Origin: Phytophthora quininea
Taxonomy: Eukaryota > Oomycota > Peronosporomycetes > Peronosporales > Peronosporaceae
Assembly (NCBI GenBank): GCA_011947345.1
Contig: JAAVTG010000021.1
Coordinates: 1-50,719 of the forward strand
Reading direction: 5' to 3'
DNA: 50,719 nt
The notes beneath the pieces were generated by a model. The model did no database searches. It saw nothing but the letters and a program-made list of their open reading frames with translations, and was not told the DNA's origin. Shown here piece after piece: positions 41,477-50,719 of the stretch (the stretch's first letter is position 1; each line of letters starts with the position of its first letter). The translations under genes and the position numbers were made by a program.

Positions 41477-42640
41477 TTGTGTGTGTATGGGAACGACAAA
41501 AATGTATGTAGCACAGTTAAAGACTGATCGCAGCATAATGAAACTAAGTGTAACTGGGGTTTTCAGTATGGCGAACAGGATGGTGATACTCTGAGCGAGC
41601 AGAAACAGGCGCATCCGCCAATCAGCGATCCGCAACGAAAACAACGGCTGTACTCCACCGATTGGGCTGAAAACTCGGAGAAATATGTTTTCATATACGG
41701 GGAACATGATGGTGATAGTCCCATGTGACAGAGACAGGCCCATCAGCCAATCAGCGATCAGGAACGATTGCTGCGGCTGTACATACCGGTTTCGGCTGAA
41801 ACCTTAGGGGACGACGCTTTCATATACGGGGAAGAAGATGGTGATAGTGTGAAAAGACATAGTCAGTCCCACCACCCAATCAGCGATCGGGAACGATAGC
41901 TATGGCCGTAATTACCGGATTGGGATGAAAACGTGGGAGACTACGTTTTCATATGTGGAGAACACGATATAGATTGTCTGTGGTGGCATAGACAGGCCCA
42001 TCAGCCACTCAGCGAGTAGCAACGTTATCTACGGTGGAACACACCTGCTTCGACTACAACCTTGGAGAATCACGTTTTTGTATACTCGGAGCACGATGGT
42101 GACACTGCGAAGTGATAGAGACAGGCCTGTCAACAAATCTACGATCAGTAAGGATAATTACGACCGCTTACTCCCGTTTGGGATGAGAACTTGGGAGACT
42201 ACGTTTTCGTATGTGGGGAAGAAGATGGTGATGGCTTGCAGCGACAGAAACTGGTGCATCCGCCAATGAGCGTTCACAAAAGCCATTGCAGGCATCGTAC
42301 GCCCGACTCAATCGAAACAGTGAAGAGATATGTTTCGACGCAAGGTGAACATGCTGGCGGGACTCAACGAAGAACATAATGAAAGTACGTCCTTGAGTCT
42401 GTGATTATGAGACAAATGGTGTGTAAGGTCGGAATATGTGTAGCAACTGAATGTGCGTATGTACGTTTGAATGTTTGTGTAGTGCGAGTGTATGCAGCGT
42501 ATACTTGGAGATTGGGAAGTCTGTTGTCGAGGGAGAATATGCGTAGAATAAGCGTGTTGTATCATATATATACGTGTGTATGGGAACGACAAAAACGTAT
42601 GTGGCCTAGTTACTGAAACGAGGATCAATAATAAGTAGTG
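41477..42640. repeat. Subtelomeric block A: 129-bp tandem repeats plus unique spacer
   Basis: Begins directly at the ABC breakpoint with TGTGTGTATGGGAACGAC. Consecutive degenerate repeats of 129 bp follow, each with TTTTCATATACGGGGAACA, GATGGTGATAGTC, GACAGAGACAGGCCCATCA and CCAATCAGCGATCA. The spacer from about 42280 contains TGTGTATGGGAACGACAAAA again (about 42574). Sequence from about 42060 onward recurs almost identically 3853 bp later (block C). Open frames here are by-products of the repeat; no gene is called. Confidence 0.85.
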
Positions 42641-43578
42641 GAAACAGGTCATGGATGACTATGCGTGCGAGAGTGGTATTGGGAATCGTATGAAGGTGCG
42701 TGAGTGTACGCTTGTGTAGAGTATGCGCAGGTGTCGAATAGGAGTGTGTAGAGTGGGAAGGTATGCAGAGAATGCGTGTTATTGTGTATGGATGTGTTGG
42801 TGTTTGCGTGTTGGTAGTATATGGTTTGAGTAAAAGGAAGGAGTAAAAATATGATTTGGTGATAGGTAAATGAGAAAGATAGCGTGGGAGTGAAAGAAAA
42901 AGAAAAAAGAAAAAATGATAATAGTTGAGTATAATGAGATGGATTGGGATTGATAGAAAAGGTGATTTGAATGATTTGATAGAGTTAGTTGGTATTGTGG
43001 AAAAATGAGAAGAAGAAGAAGTATGTGGAGAGTATGGATAGTAGATAATAGTGTAAGAGTGTATATAGGTGTAAGTGTATGAGGTGTGTAAGAGTAGATA
43101 TGTAGATATGGTATAGAAAAGAATGAGTATGTGAAATAGGAGTGTTTAAAGAAGGAGTATGTAGAGAATAAATGGGTGTAGTGTAAAGTGTGAGTGTGTA
43201 AGATAAGAGTGTGTGAGAAGAGAAAAAATGGAGTTGAGGAAGGAATGGAGAAAATGTGAGTAATAGAAAATTTAAGAAAAATGGTGGGTGTTTGTGTGTT
43301 TGTGTTTATGTAGAGAATGGATGGATGTTTGTGTGTATGAGTGTATGTAGAGAATAGATGGATGTTTGTGTTTGAGTGTATGTGGAGTATGGATGAATGT
43401 TTGTGGTAAATAGACGTGTATATGGAGTGTGAGTGTAAGTATGTGTGAGTGTAAATAGAGAGTAAATGTAAAAAGTGTGATTGTGAATAGAGTGTGATTG
43501 TTGTAGAGTATAAGTGTGTGTAAAGTATGAGTATGTGAGAGTATGAGAATGTGTATGTGAGAGTGTGAGTGTGTGTGG

Positions 43579-43612
<34 letters not shown>

Positions 43613-43897
43613 GAGTGTGAGTGTGGTAGGGTTTGAGTGTATGTAGAGTGTGAGTGTTGTAGAGTGTGAGTGTGTGTAGAGTGTGAGTGTTGTAGAGTGT
43701 GAGTGTGAGTGTGTGTGGAGTGTGAGTGTTGTAGAGTGTGAGTGTGTGTGGAGTGTAAGTGTGAATGGAGTGTGAGTGTGTGTGGAGAGTGAGTGTGTGT
43801 GGAATGTGAGTGTGTGTTGAGTGAGAGTGTGTATAGAGTGTGAGTGTTGTGGAGTGTTTGTGTTGTAGGGTTTGAGTGTTGTAGAGTGTGAGTGTGG
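42641..43897. repeat. AG/GT-rich subtelomeric satellite of block A
   Basis: Pyrimidine-poor on the plus strand. A diverse purine/GT-rich stretch changes into simple (GAGTGTGTGTA)n and GAGTGTTGTA variants, with a pure GT run at about 43588-43611. It ends GAGTGTGGTAGGGTTT, the same kind of junction as at the true chromosome end (50450-50470). Confidence 0.85.
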
Positions 43898-43920
43898 TAG
43901 GGTTTAGGGTTTAGGGTTTA
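43898..43920. repeat. Interstitial telomeric repeat tract
   Basis: TAGGG and TTTAGGG units fill 43898-43920 (three full repeats plus ends), in the same orientation as the terminal array and directly after GT satellite. It marks a former chromosome end now buried 6.8 kb inside. Confidence 0.9.
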
Positions 43921-43943
43921 GTATATGGGTAGTGTAATTTTTT

Positions 43944-45077
43944 TATATATATGGTCGGCGCTACATATGTATCGCACTAAAATGACGTCGCGTTATGGGC
44001 TCTATTTTGGGCCTTTGCTGCTGTTTATTCCTGTAGCGCGCTGCTTTTTAGCGCCCAAATGAGTACTACTCGACACACTATTTTCGGTTATCAGACGATA
44101 CTGACGGTAATATTGCTCACAGCATAATGAAACGAAGTGTAGCTGGGTTATTCAGTATGGCGAACACGATGGTGATACTCTGAGCGAGCAGAAACAGGCG
44201 CATCCGCCAATCAGCGATCAGCATCAAAAACAACGGCTGTACTCCACCGATTGGGCTGAAACTCGGAGAAATATGTTTTCATATACGGGGAACATGATGG
44301 TGATAGTCTGATGTGACAGAGACAGGCCCATCACCCAATCAGCGATCAGGAACGATAACTGTTGCTGTACGTACCCATTTGAGCTAAAAACTTAGGAGGC
44401 TACGTTTTCATATGTGGAAAACACGATGTTGATTGTCTGAGGTTACAGAGACAGGCTCACCAGCCAGTCAGCGAGTAGCAAAGTTTTGTACGGCCGCACA
44501 CACTGTTTCGACTAAAATCTTGGAGAATCACGTTTTTGTATACGAGGAACACGATGGTGACACTGCGAAGTGGTAGAGACAGGCCTGTCAAGCAATCAGC
44601 GATCAGTAAGGTTCATTACGGCCGCTTACTCCCGTTTGGGATGAGAACTTGGGAGACTACGTTTGCGTATGTGGGGAAGAAGATGGTGATAGTTTGCAGC
44701 GACAGAAACTGGTGCATCCGCCAATGAGCGTTCACATACGCCATTGCAGGCATCGTACGCCCGACTGAATCGAAGCAGTGAAGAGATATGTTTCGACGCA
44801 AGGTGAACTTGCTGGCGGGACTCAACGAAGAACATAATGAAAGTGCGTACTTGAGTATGTGATTATGAGACAAATGGTGTGTAAGGTCGGAATATGTGTA
44901 GCAACTGAATGTGCGTATGTACGTTTGAATGTTTGTGTAGTGCGAGTGTATGCAGCGTATCATTGGAGGTTGGGAAGTCTGTTGTCGAGGGAGAATATGT
45001 GTAGAATAAGCGTGTTGTATCATATATAGATGTGTGTATGGGAACGACAAAAACGTATGTAGACTAGTTAACGAAAC
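43944..45077. repeat. Subtelomeric block B with TATATATATGGTCGGCG head
   Basis: Starts with TATATATATGGTCGGCG and a module of about 170 bp (containing CGCACTAAAATGACGTCGCG and TAGCGCGCTGC...AGCGCCC). The 129-bp repeats and the spacer follow. From about 44122 to 45065 it matches block D at an offset of 3182 bp. It is cut off after GACTAGTTAACGAAACT, where the next head begins. Confidence 0.85.
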
Positions 45078-47122
45078 TTATATATATATGGTCGGCGCTA
45101 CATATGTATCGCACTAAAATGACGTCGCGTTATGGGCTCTATTTTGGGCCTTTGCTGCTGTTTATTCCTGTAGCGCGCTGCTTTAGCGCCCAAATGAGTA
45201 CTACTCGACACACTATTTTCGGTTATCAGACGATACTGACGGTAATATTGCTCACAGCATAATGAAACGAAGTGTAGCTGGGTTATTCAGTATGGCGAAC
45301 ACGATGGTGATACTCTGAGCGAGCAGAAACAGGCGCATCCGCCAATCAGCGATCCGCAACGAAAACAACGGCTGTGCTCCACCGGTTGAGCTGGAAACTT
45401 GGGGAACTATGTTTTCATATACGAGGAACATGATGGTGATAGTCTGATGTGACAGAGACAGGACCATCAGCCAATCAACGATCAGCGGAGATAACTGCGG
45501 CTGTAAACACCCGTTTGGGCTGAAAACTTGTGGAAGTATGTTTTCATATACGGGGAACATGATGGTGATAGTCCCATGTGACAGAGACAGGCCCATCAGC
45601 CAATCAGCGATCAGTATCGATTGCTGCGGCTGTACATACCGGTTTCGGCTGAAAACGTAGGGGACGACGCTTTCATATACGGGGAAGAAGATGGTGATAG
45701 TGTGAAAAGACAGAGACAGGCCCATCACCCAATCAGCGATCGGGAACGATAGCTATGGCCGTAATTACCGGATTGGGATGAAAACGTGGGAGACTACGTT
45801 TTCATATGTGGAGAACACGATATAGATTGTCTGTGGTGGCATAGACAGGCCCATCAGCCACTCAGCGAGTAGCAACGTTATCTACGGTGGAACACACCTG
45901 CTTCGACTACAACCTTGGAGAATCACGTTTTTGTATACTCGGAGCACGATGGTGACACTGCGAAGTGATAGAGACAGGCCTGTCAACAAATCTACGATCA
46001 GTAAGGTTCATTACGGCTGTACAAACCTGTTTGGGATGAGAACTTGGGAGACTACGTTTGCGTATGTGGGGAAGAAGATGGTGATGGTTTGCAGCGACAG
46101 AAACTGGTGCATCAGCCAATGAGCGTTCACATACGCCATTGCAGACATCGTACCCCGACGGATTCGAAAGAGTGAAGAGATATGTTTCGACGCAAGGCGA
46201 ACATGCTGGCGGGACTCAACGAAGAACATAATGAAAGTACGTCCTTGAGTATGTGATTATGAGACAAATGGTGTGTAAGGTCGGAATATGTGTAGCAACT
46301 GAATGTGCGTATGTACGTTTGAATGTTTGTGTAGTGCGAGTGTATGCAGCGTATACTTGGAGATTGGGAAGTCTGTTGTCGAGGGAGAATATGCGTAGAA
46401 TAAGCGTGTTGTATCATATATATACGTGTGTATGGGAACGACAAAAACGTATGTGGCCTAGTTACTGAAACGAGGATCAATAATAAGTAGTGGAAACAGG
46501 TCATGGATGACTATGCGTGCGAGAGTGGTATTGGGAATCGTATGAAGGTGCGTGAGTGTACGCTTGTGTAGAGTATGCGCAGGTGTCGAATAGGAGTGTG
46601 TAGAGTGGGAAGGTATGCAGAGAATGCGTGTTATTGTGTATGGATGTGTTGGTGTTTGCGTGTTGGTAGTATATGGTTTGAGTAAAAGGAAGGAGTAAAA
46701 ATATGATTTGGTGATAGGTAAATGAGAAAGATAGCGTGGGAGTGAAAGAAAAAGAAAAAAGAAAAAATGATAATAGTTGAGTATAATGAGATGGATTGGG
46801 ATTGATAGAAAAGGTGATTTGAATGATTTGATAGAGTTAGTTGGTATTGTGGAAAAATGAGAAGAAGAAGAAGTATGTGGAGAGTATGGATAGTAGATAA
46901 TAGTGTAAGAGTGTATATAGGTGTAAGTGTATGAGGTGTGTAAGAGTAGATATGTAGATATGGTATAGAAAAGAATGAGTATGTGAAATAGGAGTGTTTA
47001 AAGAAGGAGTATGTAGAGAATAAATGGGTGTAGTGTAAAGTGTGAGTGTGTAAGATAAGAGTGTGTGAGAAGAGAAAAATGGAGTTGAGGAAGGAATGGA
47101 GAAAATGTGAGTAATAGAAAAT
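45078..47122. repeat. Subtelomeric block C with seven 129-bp repeats and satellite
   Basis: The head starts with TATATATATATGGTCGG. The 129-bp repeats are exactly periodic: their TTTTCATAT-type markers start at 45411, 45540, 45669, 45798, 45927 and 46056, with a diverged first copy at 45282. From about 45670 on, it copies block A, including the AG-rich satellite. It breaks off at GTAATAGAAAATTT without reaching the GT satellite or telomere repeats. Confidence 0.87.
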
Positions 47123-48640
47123 TTATATATATATGGTCGGCGCTACATATGTATCGCACTAAAATGACGTCGCGTTATGGGCTCTATTTTGGGCCTTTGC
47201 TGCTGTTTATTCCTGTAGCGCGCTGCTTTTTAGCGCCCAAATGAGTACTACTCGACACACTATTTTCGGTTATCAGACGATACTGACGGTAATATTGCTC
47301 ACAGCATAATGAAACGAAGTGTAGCTGGGTTATTCAGTATGGCGAACACGATGGTGATACTCTGAGCGAGCAGAAACAGGCGCATCCGCCAATCAGCGAT
47401 CAGCATCAAAAACAACGGCTGTACTCCACCGATTGGGCTGAAACTCGGAGAAATATGTTTTCATATACGGGGAACATGATGGTGATAGTCTGATGTGACA
47501 GAGACAGGCCCATCACCCAATCAGCGATCAGGAACGATAACTGTTGCTGTACGTACCCATTTGAGCTAAAAACTTAGGAGGCTACGTTTTCATATGTGGA
47601 AAACACGATGTTGATTGTCTGAGGTTACAGAGACAGGCTCACCAGCCAGTCAGCGAGTAGCAAAGTTTTGTACGGCCGCACACACTGTTTCGACTAAAAT
47701 CTTGGAGAATCACGTTTTTGTATACGAGGAACACGATGGTGACACTGCGAAGTGGTAGAGACAGGCCTGTCAAGCAATCAGCGATCAGTAAGGTTCATTA
47801 CGGCCGCTTACTCCCGTTTGGGATGAGAACTTGGGAGACTACGTTTGCGTATGTGGGGAAGAAGATGGTGATAGTTTGCAGCGACAGAAACTGGTGCATC
47901 CGCCAATGAGCGTTCACATACGCCATTGCAGGCATCGTACGCCCGACTGAATCGAAGCAGTGAAGAGATATGTTTCGACGCAAGGTGAACTTGCTGGCGG
48001 GACTCAACGAAGAACATAATGAAAGTGCGTACTTGAGTATGTGATTATGAGACAAATGGTGTGTAAGGTCGGAATATGTGTAGCAACTGAATGTGCGTAT
48101 GTAGGGTTGAATGTTTGTATCGTACGAGTGTATGCAGCGTATCATTGGAGGTTGGGAAGTCTGTTGTCGAGGGAGAATATGTGTCGAATAAGCGTGTTGT
48201 ATCATATATAGATGTGTGTATGGGAACGACAAAAACGTATGTAGACTAGTTAATGAAACGATGATTAAGGACAGGTATGTAGAAACAGGTCATGGATGAC
48301 TATGCGTGCGAGAGTGTTCTTGGGAATCGTATGAAGGTGCGTGAGTGTACGCTTGTGAAGAGTATGAGTAGGTGTAGTATAGGAGTGTGTAGAGTGGGAA
48401 TGTATGCAGAGAATGCGTGTTATTGTGTATGGATGTATTCGTGTTTGCGTGGTCGTAGTATATGGTTTGAGTAAAATGAAAGTGTAAATAGTATGATTTG
48501 GTGATAGGTAAATGAGAAAGATAGAGTGGGAGTGAAAGAAAAAAGAAAAAAGAAAAAAGAAAAGAATGATATTAGTTGAGTATAATGAGATGGATTGGGA
48601 TTGATCGGAAAGGTGATTGGAATGATTTAATAGAGTTGGT
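47123..48640. repeat. Subtelomeric block D, proximal part
   Basis: Third copy of the TATATATATGGTCGGCG head, followed by 129-bp repeats and spacer nearly identical to block B (offset 3182 bp). It then continues past B's breakpoint through GTTAATGAAACGATG into an AG-rich satellite related to that of blocks A and C. Confidence 0.85.
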
Positions 48641-50463
48641 TGATAATGTGGAAAAATGAGAAGAAGAAGAAGTATGTGAAGAGTATGGATAGTATAGAAT
48701 AGTGTAAGAGTGTATATACGTGTAAGTGTAGGAGGTGTGTAAGATTAGATATGTGGATATTGTATAGAGAAGAATGAGTATGTGAAATAGGAATGTTTAA
48801 AGAAGGGGTATGTAGAGAATAAATGGGTGTAGTGTAACGTATGAGTGTGTAAGATAAGAGTGTGTGAGAAGAGAAAAAATGGAGTTGAGGAAGGAATAGA
48901 GAAAATGTGAGTAATAAAAATTGAAGAAAAATGATGGATGTTTGTGTGTATAAATGTATGTAGAGTATGGATGTTTGTGGTAAATAGAAGTGTATGTGGA
49001 GTGTGAGTGTAAGTATGTGTGAGTGTAAGTATGTGTGAGTGTAAATAGAGAGTAAGTATAAAAAGTGTGATTGTGAATAGAGTGTGATTGTTGTAGAGTA
49101 TAAGTGTGTGTAAAGTATGAGTATGTGAGAGGGTGAGGATGTGTATGTGTAGAGTGTGAGGATGTGTATGTGCAAAGTGTGAGTGTGAGTGTGTGTGGAG
49201 TGTGTAGTGTGTGTGAAGTGTGAGTGTGTGTGTAGTGTGTAGTGTGTAGAGTGTGAGTGTGTGTAAAGTGTGAGTGTGTAAAGTATGAGTATGTATAGAG
49301 TGTGAGTATGTGTGAGTGTGTGTGTGTGAGTGTGAGTGTGTGTAGTGTGTGAGTATGTGTAGAGTGTGTGTAAGAGTAGAGTGTGAGTGTTGTAGAGTGT
49401 GAGTATGTGTAAAGTGTGAGTGTGTGTGTGTGGAGTGTGAGTGTGTGTAGTGTGTGAGTATGTGTAGAGTGTGTGTAAGAGTAGAGTGTGAGTGTTGTAG
49501 AGTGTGAGTATGTGTAAAGTGTGAGTGTGTGTGTGTGGAGTGTGAGTGTGTGTAGTGTGTGTAGTGTGAGTATATGTAGAGTGTGTGTAAGAGTAGAGTG
49601 TGTGTGTGTAGAGTGTGTAGTGTGTGAGTGTTGGAGAGTGTGAGTATGTGTAGAGTGTGAGTGTGTGGAGTGTGAGTGTGTGGAGTGTGTGTAGTGTGTG
49701 AGTATGAGTGTGTGTGGAGTGTGAGTGTGTGTAGAGTGTGAGTGTGTATAGAGTGTGAGTGTGTATAGAGTGTGAGTGTGGTAGAGTGTGAAGATGTGTA
49801 TGTGTAAAGTGTGAGTGTGTATAGAGTGTGAGTGTGGTAGAGTGTGAGTGTTGGAGAGTGTGAGTATGTGTAGAGTGTGAGTGTGTGTGTGTGGAGTGTG
49901 AGTGTGTGTAGTGTGTGAGTATGTGTAGAGTGTGTGTAAGAGTAGAGTGTGAGTGTTGTAGAGTGTGAGTATGTGTAAAGTGTGAGTGTGTGTGTGTGGA
50001 GTGTGAGTGTGTGTAGTGTGTGTAGTGTGAGTATATGTAGAGTGTGTGTAAGAGTAGAGTGTGTGTGTAGTGTGTGAGTGTTGGAGAGTGTGAGTATGTG
50101 TAGAGTGTGTGTGTGTGGAGTGTGAGTGTGTGTAGTGTGTGAGTATGTGTAGAGTGTGTGTAAGAGTAGAGTGTGAGTGTTGTAGAGTGTGAGTATGTGT
50201 AAAGTGTGAGTGTGTGTGTGTGGAGTGTGAGTGTGTGTAGTGTGTGTAGTGTGAGTATATGTAGAGTGTGTGTAAGAGTAGAGTGTGTGTGTGTAGTGTG
50301 TGAGTGTTGGAGAGTGTGAGTATGTGTAGAGTGTGAGTGTGTGGAGTGTGAGTGTGTGTAGTGTGTGAGTATGTGTAGAGTGTGTGTAAGAGTAGAGTGT
50401 GAGTGTTGTAGAGTGTGAGTATGTGTAAAGTGTGAGTGTGTGTGTGTAGAGTGTGAGTGTTGT
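48641..50463. repeat. Terminal AG/GT-rich subtelomeric satellite with higher-order units
   Basis: AG-rich sequence grades into GAGTGTGTGTAGAGTGTG-type repeats. The phrase GAGTATGTGTAGAGTGTGTG followed by TAAGAGTAGA starts at 49351, 49456, 49917, 50141 and 50367. The last three are spaced 224 and 226 bp, indicating a higher-order unit of about 225 bp. No gene. Confidence 0.83.
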
Positions 50464-50719
50464 AGGGTTTAGGGTTTAGGGTTTAGGGTTTAGGGTTTAG
50501 GGTTTAGGGTTTAGGGTTTAGGGTTTAGGGTTTAGGGTTTAGGGTTTAGGGTTTAGGGTTTAGGGTTTAGGGTTTAGGGTTTAGGGTTTAGGGTTTAGGG
50601 TTTAGGGTTTAGGGTTTAGGGTTTAGGGTTTAGGGTTTAGGGTTTAGGGTTTAGGGTTTAGGGTTTAGGGTTTAGGGTTTAGGGTTTAGGGTTTAGGGTT
50701 TAGGGTTTAGGGTTTAGGG
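50464..50719 (+). repeat. Terminal telomere array (TTTAGGG)n
   Basis: About 36 perfect seven-base repeats run to the last base of the window, G-rich strand toward the end. The plant-type TTTAGGG unit is also that reported for oomycetes. The sequence is therefore the real end of a chromosome, although the array length in the assembly may be trimmed. Confidence 0.98.

Noticed and set aside
42308..49175. Open frames in the subtelomere, such as those at 44616-45050, 47798-48232 and 48627-49175
   Set aside because: They are by-products of repeats with biased composition (Ser/Thr/Tyr/His-rich), recur with the repeat units, and show no domain.
43560..50460. CRISPR-like array or protein-coding minisatellite
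   Set aside because: Units are short GT/AG motifs without conserved spacers or an open frame; subtelomeric satellite explains them.
1..50719. tRNA, rRNA or other structured RNA genes
   Set aside because: No cloverleaf with conserved box A/B-like sequence or rRNA core motif was seen by eye; a tRNAscan or Rfam search could still find one.

Overview
The window looks like the right-hand end of a chromosome from an oomycete, most likely Phytophthora or a close relative. It ends in about 36 uninterrupted TTTAGGG repeats (50464-50719) with the G-rich strand running outward. Genes are compact, with GT-AG introns of 56-84 bp, often with a CTAAC-like branch site. Several starts follow CCATTCT or TCACTCC initiator heptamers. 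Transposon types (PIF/Harbinger, hAT, pogo, LTR) fit that group. No species can be named from sequence alone.

Region 1 (1-30045) is a dense cluster of at least 16 related genes. Each encodes a basic-region/leucine-zipper-like segment, a second coiled coil (W...R.....E.EN..LK pattern), and a START-like C-terminal domain ending in a (I/L)EN(V/M/I)LL(D/E) helix. From memory such proteins are often labelled 'M96 mating-specific protein family' in Phytophthora annotations. Two architectures occur: compact three-exon genes (1-14660) and larger genes with one to three exons (14727-30045). The one clear outsider is a 12-TM MFS_1-like permease at 9062-10417. The layout alternates divergent and convergent pairs with short shared promoters. 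The likely working model, an inference, is a locally amplified array of zipper-START regulators that sense a lipid or other hydrophobic ligand, analogous in layout to plant HD-ZIP/START proteins.

Region 2 is transposon invasion of the cluster. A complete 2590-bp PIF/Harbinger element (23842-26431, 22-bp TIRs, 3-bp TSD) lies in the shared promoter of a divergent pair. A hAT-type element (30929-33339), itself carrying a 330-bp solo LTR (32601-32930, TSD CGGGC), splits a zipper gene. A further decayed zipper-START relic lies at 34405-35465. An ABCA-type transporter pseudogene (35885-41476) is interrupted by a 1763-bp pogo-like element (37909-39671) and is cut off at its 5' end by the subtelomere.

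Region 3 (41477-50719) is non-coding subtelomere. It contains exact 129-bp tandem repeats, AG/GT-rich satellite, and an interstitial telomere tract at 43898-43920. Four duplicated blocks are present; three begin with the same TATATATATGGTCGGCG head, as if broken ends had repeatedly captured another end.

Many otherwise good genes are broken by single-base length changes in short homopolymers, about nine contractions to two expansions in family genes, with more in the transposons. Correcting one base per break restores both the frame and a length divisible by three. This pattern fits homopolymer miscalls in an unpolished long-read assembly at least as well as real pseudogenization, except in the ABC gene and the relics, which also carry true stops.
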